This document shows positions 35,527-45,011 of a stretch of 64,000 nucleotides of DNA, piece by piece. The number at the start of each line of letters is the position of its first letter. Position 1 is the first letter of the stretch. Origin of the DNA: Reticulascus tulasneorum (lineage: Eukaryota; Ascomycota; Sordariomycetes; Glomerellales; Reticulascaceae); NCBI GenBank assembly GCA_001557505.1, contig LSAX01000013.1:558001-622000 (forward strand), given 5' to 3'. Made by a program: the position numbers and the translations under genes. Under the pieces are notes generated by a model. It made no database searches and was not told where the DNA came from. It saw nothing but the letters and a program-made list of their open reading frames with translations.

Positions 35527-35571
35527 TTTGACTTCAAGAAAATTCAACGATCCGGCGACGGGCTTCGAACG

Positions 35572-36888
35572 ATGAGGCTTCTTGGAACAGCAGCTATCAT
35601 TCTCTCGGCCTGGAGTGCCAGGCTCGCCTCGGCCACAGTCGTCAAGAATGGCTCGCTGTGCACGGTAACACCGATGGGGTCCGGTGACGACACACCACAA
35701 ATCAAGCAGGCCTTCCAGCAGTGCGCCACCGACAGCATCATCATCTTCCAGGAGGGCACCTACAACATCCGGCAGGTAATGGAGACCACGAATCTCAAAA
35801 ATGTCAGCATCAACATCCTCGGTAAGTGGGTGTGGAGCGCCGACAATTTGCAGTACTGGATCGCGAACACGCTGCCTGTCACCTACGCGAATTTGTACAC
35901 GGGCTGGAAGTTGGGCGGCAGCGACATCTCACTGCGTGGCCACGGTAAGGCGCTGTTTGACGGCAATGGCCAGGCATGGATCAACGAGAATCGCGACGGG
36001 AACAACAGGCGCGGACGACCGATCAATCTGACCATATGGCGCGCCACCAACGTGCTTGTGGACGGGATTACCTGGCGCCAGAGCCAGTTTTGGCACACAT
36101 TTGTCGCTTACAGCAAGAACGTCACCATGACTAATCTCGACATGAACACCACAAGCAACTCGCAGTGGTCCGCAGTTAACACGGACGGGGTAGACACGTG
36201 GAACTCGGAAAACGTCGTCATTCGCAACTGGACGGTAACTTGCGGCGATGTGAGTTCCCTTTCTCTTGTGGTTTGCTCGCCTCTTGATGGGGCACCACTT
36301 CTCGTCCGCAGTTGACTAATTCGCTACTTCGCGCAACAGGACTGCATCTCGGTCAAGGCCAACAGCAAAAACATCGACGTCAAGAATGTAACATGCTACG
36401 AGTCTGGGTGCGCTGTGATAGGATCAATGGGGAACGGCAACGGGCCTGACACGGTCGACAACGTAGTGTTTGACGGCTTCAAATGCATACACTCATCTAA
36501 TGCAGCTTGGATCAAGACGTACCCGGGGCAGGGGCACGTACGTAACGTCACCTTTCGCAACTTCGAGTTCAGCGACGTTAATCAGCCCATCTACGTCACC
36601 CCTTGCACATATTCTGGCCAAAACTGCGACACCTCGCGCCTGCCCATCGAGAACATCACCTGGTCTAACATCACGGGTACGAGCCGCTACAATGTTGCCG
36701 CAGGCATTCACTGCTCTGCCGCCGCGCCGTGCCGCAATTTCAAATTCGAGAATATCAACATCAAACCCAAGGCAGGAGGCACGGCTAAGGTGCTGTGCTC
36801 AAATATTCAGAATCAGGCATCGATGGGACTGGCATGCACCGGAACCTGTCCGGGCAACTGGCCACAACAGCTGACGGGGAATAGCTGA
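35572..36888 (+). CDS. Secreted GH28 glycosidase, exo-rhamnogalacturonase-like
   Basis: Two exons, 35572-36249 and 36340-36888, about 408 residues with a signal peptide (cleavage near ARLASA, residue 21). The protein is a parallel beta-helix of family GH28. The NTDG motif (203-206) and the DD pair (226-227, one Asp on each side of the intron) supply the three catalytic aspartates. The GHG motif of polygalacturonases is replaced by ESGCAVIGS, so the usual His is absent, and RIK is WIK. Together with HSSNAAWIKTYPGQG and VNQPIYVTPC, this points to the exo-acting rhamnogalacturonan or xylogalacturonan branch rather than endo-polygalacturonase. It would release terminal residues from pectin outside the cell. 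Several N-glycosylation sequons are present. A GH78-type rhamnosidase lies 4 kb downstream. Substrate specificity is inferred. Confidence 0.9.
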
Positions 36889-37180
36889 TGCATGTAAAGG
36901 TCAATTCCATGTCAGGCATAGGCCGATGGTTGCTATATACTAATAGGATCTCTTGCATGAGCATGCTATTCCTTCTCCGTATTCTCTGTTCTCCGCGGAT
37001 CTAGTTTGATGTGGAGCTAGGGCAATCCGCAGTCGTGGTGAAAGGAAAGCCCGTATGACAAACGGTACATGGGGACCTGGTAGCACATGGCCCTGTAATT
37101 GTCTGTGTAACGACTGAGTCGGCGGTTTTGCACCCACACGGTAATGTGACGAATTCTGAGAAAGGCGTTAGCTGATTTGA

Positions 37181-37954
37181 TCATTCCGTCCAATATTTTT
37201 TCTTACTATCCAACACGCAGAACCCGCCGGTCGTACAGTTAAAAGGACAGCCAGATGCCGGGTATGCTGACACAGTTACCGTAGGAACGCAGTCGGACTT
37301 GGTGTCACTACTCGTTATCGAACAGACAGGAGTCTCGGTGGCGTAAATGTACCGTGTATCTGCACAGCCACCGGGACAATTGCCACTGCAAGGGAAGGAT
37401 GCGAACACCGTTGGGATTGAGGTCGCACAGTTGCAGTCAAGTGAGACGGTGGAGAGGGCTAAGCATTTTGGTCGTACGCATGTCGAACAAACGCCTAAGG
37501 TTGAGGTGACGGTCGGACACGCATGAATGGTGCTTATGACAGTTGGAGGAAGGGTCTTGATAATGGGTGTCGTGGTACTCGTTGCTGTAGCCGTAGGTCC
37601 ACAATTCGACGTCGATGTCGCGTAGAAGTAGGACGTTCCTGCGCATCCAGTTGGACATTTGCGACCACATGGGTAGCTGACTGTTGTTGTTGGGACTACT
37701 TTCGAGCAATCGCAAGGGTTGGAGATGGTCTCAAGCGCGAGGCACTCTCGCTGGGCGCACGTCGAGCATACTGAAGATGTTCTGGTTACCGTCGGACAGT
37801 GGGTGTCTTGAGAAGGCCTATGATGAGGATCGATTGGGGGCAGCCGTTGGGCAGCCACTCCGCTGCCGCTGAGTTAAAAGGGGCATTAAATATACGTAAG
37901 GATAGTATTGACGTACGCGACTATGACGGCAAGGATGAAGTTGCTTGCCTTCAT
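37181..37954 (-). CDS. Secreted cysteine-rich protein with two tandem modules
   Basis: Two exons on the minus strand: a 38-nt first exon (37954-37917) and 37868-37181, about 241 residues. The short first exon encodes most of a signal peptide (MKASNFILAVIVAAGSGVAA); the 48-nt intron keeps frame. Two modules of about 70 residues follow: each starts CPTVT, contains VCSTC and ECLAL or KCLAL, then NPCDC or LDCNC, SYPC or SFPC, and GCAGT or GCADT before YFYAT or YIYAT. Nine Cys align between the modules. The C terminus (CPFNCTTGGFC) adds another Cys group. This is a disulfide-rich extracellular protein; I do not recognise the family. It could be a wall-associated protein or an effector. It lies tail to tail with the GH28 gene, 292 nt away. 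Homology rests on within-protein similarity only. Confidence 0.72.
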
Positions 37955-39175
37955 CGTGTACCTGGGTCAAGACCGAAGTTTGAGGTCTGACCTCTGAAAG
38001 TAAATACTACTGGAATAGGCATGCGGGAACGACAAATCCTGGGACGAGAGGAGCAGGCACCGCTTTTCTAAATATCCGAGCCGTCTTATTTTAATGTGGC
38101 GGAATGTTCCACTGCCCAGATGGGGATGGGTGATCTCCCGGTTTTCGTGTGCCAAGTCCCACTTACCATGACGGTAATCAGGCACAGATACAGCCAGTCC
38201 TAGCCCTACGCAGAACGTCAACAGTCTCCCAGTTAGTGTGCTAAATGTGGCTCGAAGCAACATCTGTGCACCCTCGGCGGAACGAGAACCATCATTGATG
38301 AATACGAGAAATAAGCGACTCTTGGCTGAGTATCGCTTGCATCCGGCTGTAAAGCCGGCTTCCAGTTGTGATCCCCATGTGGTTTGACGGTTGCAGTAGC
38401 CGGCCGCGATGGGCTTGAGGCACGAGGGCCCCTCTCGACGCCGACCCCGCAAAGATCGACGTCCCCCTGGCAGCAACTCAACTCTGGGCAGCTTTGCCGT
38501 ACGTCAAATAGTGCATGTTGCTGTAGCACTAGGGGTTCAAGCTCCGAACTTGGATGGATTAGGGTTTATCATTTATCCAGACTGGAATGGTGTGAGTCGA
38601 AAGGCTGATTGAGGCTGTGATGTGGGATTATGGAGGCACCGTTCCGATATCTATATTTGGGAGCCATCAGATCCTTGTCAGTCTGGGACATCTGGATTGG
38701 CAAATGCCCGGTGGTTACATCTCGAGCTGGCAATTGAATTTTGGCAATTGAAATTGGCAGATAATGATATCAGGAGGGTGGTGTTCCAAAATCTTGACTT
38801 GTTTTTAAGATCGAGTTCAGCTCAAGGTTAAGATCTGGTGTGGATGCGGCGAAAGTGTCTGTACGCAAAGAAGGTGCCCACCCACCATTAGAATTGGACG
38901 CAAGCGGCTTGAGTTGAGTAACACACTCTCTCCCAGGCTCTGGGAAGGGACAAAGCCACACGATCGACTCATTGGTGAGAAGGTGATATGAAGACGATAC
39001 CCTCCATTTTACTTTCCTTCGTCTATCTTGGTTCATGACAAGGGAATATTCCACATACTGCTCTGGCCATCTAAATCCATCTGTTTTGGCAGATGCGGAA
39101 GTCTGTGCCATTCTTCCAGGGTGTTCCCTCGAGTCCCTTGGCGACACAAATGCAATGGCGATGAAAGGCATCCTA
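37955..39175. other. Intergenic region, no gene supported
   Basis: About 1.2 kb with only overlapping short frames. The left part should hold the promoter of the cysteine-rich protein gene. Confidence 0.5.
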
Positions 39176-40090
39176 CTACCACATGGATGGATTTGCGACA
39201 ATCTCAGCAACAACATCATCCAGGTTCTCATCCTCGAGCTCCAGAAACTTCATAGCAAAGTCATCTCGCTTCGTCCAGTCCGCATCGACGGTGCCCAGCA
39301 CGTAGACCAACTCCTCAATCGCATCACCGTCGCCCGCGTCCGCCCTCTTCTTCTCCTTCTCAACAAACGCTTTTGATTCCACGTCGGTGACGCTCCACTT
39401 TGTCGCTGTCGCCTTTTCCAGAGACTTCAGAACATCGAGCTGAGTGGCGCTGAAGCTCTGCATGAAGAGTGTCTTGTTGCGCGTCTCGTCCGCGTCTCCC
39501 TTCTGTAGAATACGCACAACGGCATCGGCGATCCGGTATAACGTCGAATATGACGCCTTGTACTTGCCGCCGTCCAGGATGTCGACGTGCTGCTTGGCTA
39601 GGTCCACGTGAAGGAACCCTTCCCTCAGACCCCAATCGAAGAAGTGCCCGCATACCAAGCCGGTCCAAGTGAAGCTCTCGTACTTGTCGGCCAGCTCCTG
39701 TGCCTTCCTCCGCACGCGGAGCTTGTTGCTGTACAGTGGGACAAGCTCCTGTGCATAAGCGCTATCGGCGTCACAGCTGCCAAAGTCGGCGGGGATGAAG
39801 TGCTTCACGCCGGCTGCGGCCGCTGCCTCGGCGATACGGACGTGCTTGTCAGTGTCGCCCAGGCGGAAGCACGAGACGACCGCGTCTTGGCCGGTGAGAA
39901 CCTCCTTGAGGCGGGCAAATGAGAATCCATTGTCGGCCTCGAGGATTTGGATGTCGTCGTCATACTTGGATGGCGAGCTGGCGCGTTGCAGGACGCTGAC
40001 TTTGAATGACTTTGCTGCGACCAGGGCGGCCAGGACTTTAGTGCCCAGAGTGCCGCTTGCGCCGATAACGGTGACCGTTTCAATCGCCAT
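39176..40090 (-). CDS. NmrA/isoflavone-reductase-like NAD(P)-dependent oxidoreductase
   Basis: One uninterrupted frame of 304 residues. The N terminus VTVIGASGTLGTKVLAAL has the GxxGxxG dinucleotide-binding motif of an atypical short-chain dehydrogenase Rossmann fold. The stretch KHFIPADFGS matches the isoflavone reductase / phenylcoumaran benzylic ether reductase subgroup, and the length is usual for it. The usual catalytic Lys position falls in LVPLYSNKLRVRRKAQEL. Fungal members act on diverse aromatic or secondary metabolites, or serve as redox sensors like NmrA. No signal peptide, so cytosolic. Its neighbours on the same strand are a rhamnosidase and a lactonase-like protein, which hints at metabolism of aromatic glycosides, but there is no direct evidence for the substrate. 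Confidence 0.88.
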   Translation of the reverse strand: MAIETVTVIGASGTLGTKVLAALVAAKSFKVSVLQRASSPSKYDDDIQILEADNGFSFARLKEVLTGQDAVVSCFRLGDTDKHVRIAEAAAAAGVKHFIPADFGSCDADSAYAQELVPLYSNKLRVRRKAQELADKYESFTWTGLVCGHFFDWGLREGFLHVDLAKQHVDILDGGKYKASYSTLYRIADAVVRILQKGDADETRNKTLFMQSFSATQLDVLKSLEKATATKWSVTDVESKAFVEKEKKRADAGDGDAIEELVYVLGTVDADWTKRDDFAMKFLELEDENLDDVVAEIVANPSMW

Positions 40091-40799
40091 GTTATCTTCG
40101 TCAGTAGATCGATGGTGGTGATGTTTGGCTGGCTAACCGTCCAACTCGTGCGTTTGGCGTGTTGTTTAAGGGACTTACGACCTAAGTTTTTGCAAGCCGT
40201 CTACCTAAGGGCGCGAGGTGACGTAATGAACACAATGCGGGTGAGATTCTGCTATCAAATTCTTCATAATTCCAGCGTGCGTAATTGACCAATCGGCCGC
40301 CTCTCCTGCCCGTCTATTCGGGGTGTGGATGTGAATCCTTTGTCAGCGCCATCAATCTGATGCGGGCTTCCATGGTGGGACTCAGCTGGCAGCACTCAAA
40401 GTGAGCATGGCCAGCTCAGACAGGTCGGATTTCCAGGGCGTCGGGGACTTATCTTTTAGGGAGCGGCTTGCCCCTGCGACTCGTCTACGCCATGTGGGGA
40501 TTCCTTTGTGGTGGTTGGAGCGCGAGATTATCCTCAAACCCCGAGCAGTATCACACACATATCCAGCAATCGAAGCTGCCCTATAACATTCGCATCTTCT
40601 CCACAGCAGGCGGATCCTGGCCGATAAGGTGACATTCGACTGCTAAAAACTTATAATTAGAAGGAGTGTGGGCCACCAAACAAACATCGTGCATATGAAA
40701 GATCTATGACCAAATCCTTGTTTTAACGTGCAACAGCATCCAATTCTACGTGCAATTCCAGAATGCTTTTCCCCCCTTGCCCCATCGAGGCCAGCTGGT
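40091..40799. other. Intergenic region
   Basis: Upstream region of the reductase gene and downstream region of the rhamnosidase gene, both on the minus strand. No further feature was seen. Confidence 0.55.
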
Positions 40800-43041
40800 C
40801 TAGCGTGGCACGCATGTCCTCGTGATTTTGACTGTTTCCGTGCCTTTTCCCCCCTCAACCCACATCTTCTTCTCGCCCAGATCCACCCAGCCTCTTGTCC
40901 CAATAGGTGTATCCCACTCCACGACGGCTGTCTCCCCCTCGACAACCCACTTGGAACTGAACTTCCCTAACCCGGTCGTGAACCCCGCTTCCACTTTGGG
41001 GATGAACCCGAATGCGGGCCGCAGCGACCACTCTGCTCCGCCAGGGCGCGTGACACGCAGGCCGAGTAGATACTCCGTTAGCGTGCTGGTCGGCCCGCTG
41101 CTCCATCCGTGCGCATGGGAAACGTACGCCGGATCGTTTGTATAGCCTCTGGTGCTTCGATAGCCCCAGCTCCCATCTACGAGGTAGCCTTCAATGACGG
41201 TGCTGCCCGTGCCGTTGGGGTGGTGCAGATACCATCCCCAACAGTCGCGGATAAGCCGCAGGGCCCGGTCCGGGCGTCGAGCAGCAAAGTGACCTTCCAG
41301 CTCGATACTAGAGATGAACGGGCTGATATTGCCTGGCAGCTCAGGTGAAGCCGGGCCAATAGGCGTCCAGTTTCTTGTCAGGGCCGTAGATATTAGGGCT
41401 GCTTCGGCAGATCCCTCTTCCGCTAGGCCAAAGGCGAGAGCCATGCTATTAGCATCCTGCGGGTATAGGGTTAGGTTCATGTAACCGTCTCGGAATGCGC
41501 CCGCTTCGGGGTCCCAGTGATGTTTGAAGATGGCGGTACGTAAGTCCGCTGCGCGTGCTAGGTAGGCTGTCGTGATGTTAGTGGTATTTTGCGTATCAAC
41601 CGGGGCATATTCAGCTAGAAATGCGCCAGTTGTGAGGGTCCGATATAGACTAGGGTGTTGTGTCAATTGAAGAACAATTTGTCCCGCGATTCAGGGGAGG
41701 AGAAGAGACTAATGGCAGAAAGGGGCGGGCTTACATCATATTGGGCTCGCTACCGTTCATAGAGTTAACGTATCGCGCCCAGTCGCTGTTCCTCGTGGCG
41801 TTAAGCAGCCCATCAGGGGTGACCTTGGCGTAAATATAGTTCATAGCCTTCAGATACTTTCCCCAGTTGTTGTTGAGGAACTCAATGTCTGCCGTGTACA
41901 GGAAGTAGTTGTAAGTGCCGATCATGGCCCACATGTGGTATGCTAAACACAGGTCTAGATTAGCTATCATGTTTGATGGAGTCTGGCGAGATAGAATCTG
42001 CACTCACTGTCACTGGTAGGGTTTTTCGGTGGAGGACCATTTCGTGGTAGCACACCCTCGGCGGTCTTTTGCAAACTCATATTAGCACAGGATCATCTCT
42101 GAACAGATTTCAAGGCTTGATAACCGCTCACTCACCTGGTAGTCGAAAATCGTCTGCAACGCATTGCGAATGCTCTCCATGTCCCCTGTGCTGTAGAATG
42201 CGCTGGGTACTGCCGTGCCCATATCTCCCGGCCACACCCACCGATCCCGCTTCGCGCCGTCCAGGATGAGCGATTGCCCGACGCCCAAGTAAGCATTATT
42301 GAGCCATCCGCCTTGCGTGATCACATTGGTGTTGGCTCGTCCCGTCTCCGGGGGCGCTGCATTCGTTTGTAGGGTGTAAGCGCCGCTATACCAGATCTTA
42401 TTGAAATCGTCATCACTGGAGTGGAAGTAACCCAAATAGGCGCGGAGATTGGACCAGGTGGGCTGGAAGACAATCTCCAAGTTGACATCGTCAATATCAA
42501 GAGTGGCCGTGCCGTTCGTGAGAATGTAGACGGTCAGGTAACGAAAGCCGCCTCGTAGGCGCTCAACCGGCATCTCGTACATCCCCTCCCCCTGCGATGT
42601 AATCGGGACAAGAAGCGCCCCATCCTCCGAGATTAACGCACCGCCCGGGCCACGGTAGTTCCCGTTTGAGCTATCCGAGACATATCCGATGTAGTCTTTC
42701 GCCTCAGTAAACGCCAGGCCGATGGTTGCAGGGCCCCCTGTGAGGGTGTAACGGACAGTGAGCACACCACCCGTCTCGACGCCAAAGTCGAAAACGAGGG
42801 CCGAACCGTTCCCTGACAACACGGAAGGCCCGGGATAGGTGCTAATAAAGTTCCCGGCCGGAAACGTGAGGATGGATACGGGGCCAGGGTTTCGCGTATG
42901 CGGTGCAAATATGTTGGTCTCCCAAGGTCCCGAAAAAGATGGCTCCGTTGGATGGGAGCAGGTTGAGTTTCGCCAACAGCTAGCAGCAAGGCCTGCACTG
43001 GCGAAGATCGCCGGCAGCAACGTGAACTTTGAGGAGAACAT
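40800..43041 (-). CDS. Secreted GH78-type alpha-L-rhamnosidase
   Basis: Four exons on the minus strand: 43041-42136, 42065-42008, 41942-41735 and 41649-40800, about 673 residues. A signal peptide (MFSSKFTLLPAIFASAGLAA) precedes the mature protein. N-terminal beta-sandwich sequence is followed by the six-hairpin catalytic domain with the conserved block AKRDRWVWPGDMGTAVPSAF. The joined exons give DTYHMWAMIGTYNYFLYTAD and TTGAFLAEYAP, then SWGYRSTRGYTNDPAYVSHA and HGWSSGPTS, which are typical of the superfamily. A C-terminal beta domain ends the protein. Enzymes of this family remove terminal L-rhamnose from rhamnogalacturonan side groups or from flavonoid glycosides such as rutin. The acceptor before exon 2 is AAAAG, unusual but required for frame. 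The gene starts a minus-strand group with the reductase downstream. Preference for polysaccharide versus small glycoside cannot be read from sequence. Confidence 0.88.
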
Positions 43042-43696
43042 AACGAAATGGAGAGGTCTACGCGCTCAGGTTGCACAACTCCCGCTCATCGCCCAGCACC
43101 ACCAATGCAACCCCCATGGCTTTAAGTAGCCACGATCGTTGAGTAATTGTACCGAAAGACGAAAAGTGCTTAAAGCCCTTAAACCCTGCCATGATGACGA
43201 GGCAGGAGGAATTAGCAATAGCTTCCCCCGCGGACCCCGCAAACGACCCGTTATACGTGCATAGCGTGTGGAGTAGTGGAGAATAATCCAGAACTGCAAC
43301 TTTGTCTCGGCGAGTTCGGGGTAAAGTTAAAGATGATGAACCTGGGTCGTGTTCGCTACGGGTCGCTTAGCGACAAGTGATCGCCAGCGACCCCTCGTCG
43401 GCAAACCCATGCTTTCTCAGCCAATGAACAAAGCAGCTGAGGTCTGTAATTGACATAAGCACTTGTACAAAAAGAGCTAGTATACCGGATCTCCCTGCCG
43501 CGTTGCTATTGAAAACCTTATTATGATATGTTTGATGAGCAATCGACTACTTGTATGCACTACTATGTTCTTTCCGGCCTACTCATCGGCGCTTAAGCGA
43601 ACTGTGTTCTCTCATGTCACGGTTGTAGCGGAATTGGATTGCATTCGTTTCAGACACGTTGATTGCCGCTGTAACTCACAGAGAACGAGTAATCCG
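43042..43696. other. Intergenic region
   Basis: Promoter region of the rhamnosidase gene and 3' flank of the paraoxonase-like gene. No other feature was seen. Confidence 0.55.
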
Positions 43697-45011
43697 CTAT
43701 TCCCTCCAGACAAGCAGGCCTTTGTCGTAAAGCCCCGCCATCAACCCCACGCCTCGCTTCACGTCCCTCACCGCTGAACAAACAGTCATGAACTCCGTCC
43801 CAACGTACAAATCTTTCACTTTCCCAGCCTCGTTGCCATCCCATTCCGAGACCCAACTTCCCGCTCTTGACCTTCCTGCCTCTGGCAGTAAGCCATTTGC
43901 GGATGCGGAATCTCCGTCCAGGTTATATCGGTGACTGTTGAAAGCTACGATATCGATTGGCCGAGGGTGTGGGTGTCCCGCAATCAGGAGTTTGCCATTT
44001 GAATCCACGCTGAGATTGTCTGGGAAAAAGGGCACACCGATTTTGGTGCGCAAGGTCAATGCCCTGGTCTGCCTGTCCATTGCGTAGATGTGGACCCAGT
44101 TCGTGGACGTGGAAGACACGGCCAGATGCGTGCCATTGAGTTGCGTAATCCCGTTGGGCAGAGCCATCTTGGTGAGAACTCTGGCCTGGTCTGTCTTGAG
44201 ATCGAGATGGACGACGCTACCGATGGGTATGGTAAGATATGTCTCTAACCTACTCAGCGCCCAATGGGTTCTTACGGCGAAGTGATGATCGTTCGTGACG
44301 AGGAGCTCGGATTGGCCCAGTGCTGTGATGGAATTGGGGGTGTTGAGCAGGCCGTGCTTGATTGTCCGTTTGTGCGTCGCAGATCTGCCGTCCGGGCCCA
44401 ACTGCAACTGCTCAATCACGGTCCCGGTGGGGTCGTGATTTACAACGAAGAGGCTGCCGGAGCTCGGGTGGATTTCAATGCCAAGCGGATGAAATCGGTC
44501 GCGGGCGTCGGGATGCCAGCCCGTGATTTCCAGAGTCCCAAGCGTGCCTGGGTCTTCTTTCGAGTGCTTGGCGTATTCGTAGTAGTAGATGGATCCTGTC
44601 TTCCACGCTGGATCCTTGAAAACGCCCTACATATCCAAAGTGAGCAGGCGCGATCGATCGATAGTCGGCTCCAGCAAAGGAAGTCCGGCGTTACTTACTA
44701 GCACAGTGTTCCAATGGTCTCTGCCAGGATCGCAACTCAAGTAGGCAATGCCGCGATCCTCGTCGAGGACGGCATCTTCGCAGTTGCGAATCTTATCGGC
44801 AAACAGGACTGTGTGATGGCCCAATGCCGAGGATACCGGCAATTGACTCGGATCCGCATTGCTGATGAGCAGCTGGAGGGTCCTATACCTCTCGAATACG
44901 TAGGTCAGGATAGCTGCTGAAAGGGCCACCAGCTGCAGGAGTGGTTAGCGGCATGCGCATCGGACTGGAATAATTGAGGCGTACTAAGGCGGAGCGGATC
45001 CACTTTGTCAT
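43697..45011 (-). CDS. Membrane-anchored paraoxonase/SMP-30-type beta-propeller (lactonase or arylesterase-like)
   Basis: Three exons on the minus strand: 45011-44985 (27 nt), 44932-44699 and 44626-43697, about 396 residues. The tiny first exon is needed for a start codon and gives MTKWIRSALLVALSAAILTYV, an N-terminal signal anchor. Intron 1 has a GCTAAC branch site before CTCCTGCAG. Residues further on show the six-bladed propeller pattern: NCEDAVLDEDRGIAYLSCDP, HPLGIEIHPSSGSLFVVNHD, ALGQSELLVTNDHHFA, GSVVHLDL and GVPFFPDNLSVDSNGKLLIA. The Asn/Asp-rich turns (NHD, TNDH, PDNLS) match the calcium-binding residues of paraoxonases. Paraoxonases hydrolyse lactones and aryl esters. It is adjacent to the rhamnosidase and on the same strand. 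Secretory-pathway membrane location is predicted. Confidence 0.86.

Larger units (their letters stand above)
32802..35571. other. 2.8-kb intergenic region with a tandem repeat, no gene supported
   Basis: Short frames on both strands lack domains. A short Cys-free frame at 34989-34759 (-) reads like coding sequence (DDDHVAFVVPVATKINEGQ) but has no start or partner exon and may be a relic. The right end is the promoter of the GH28 gene. Confidence 0.45.

Noticed and set aside
35822..35853. Possible intron (GTAAGT...TTTGCAG) inside GH28 exon 1
   Set aside because: It is only 32 nt and its removal would shift the frame; the unspliced translation matches the expected beta-helix sequence.
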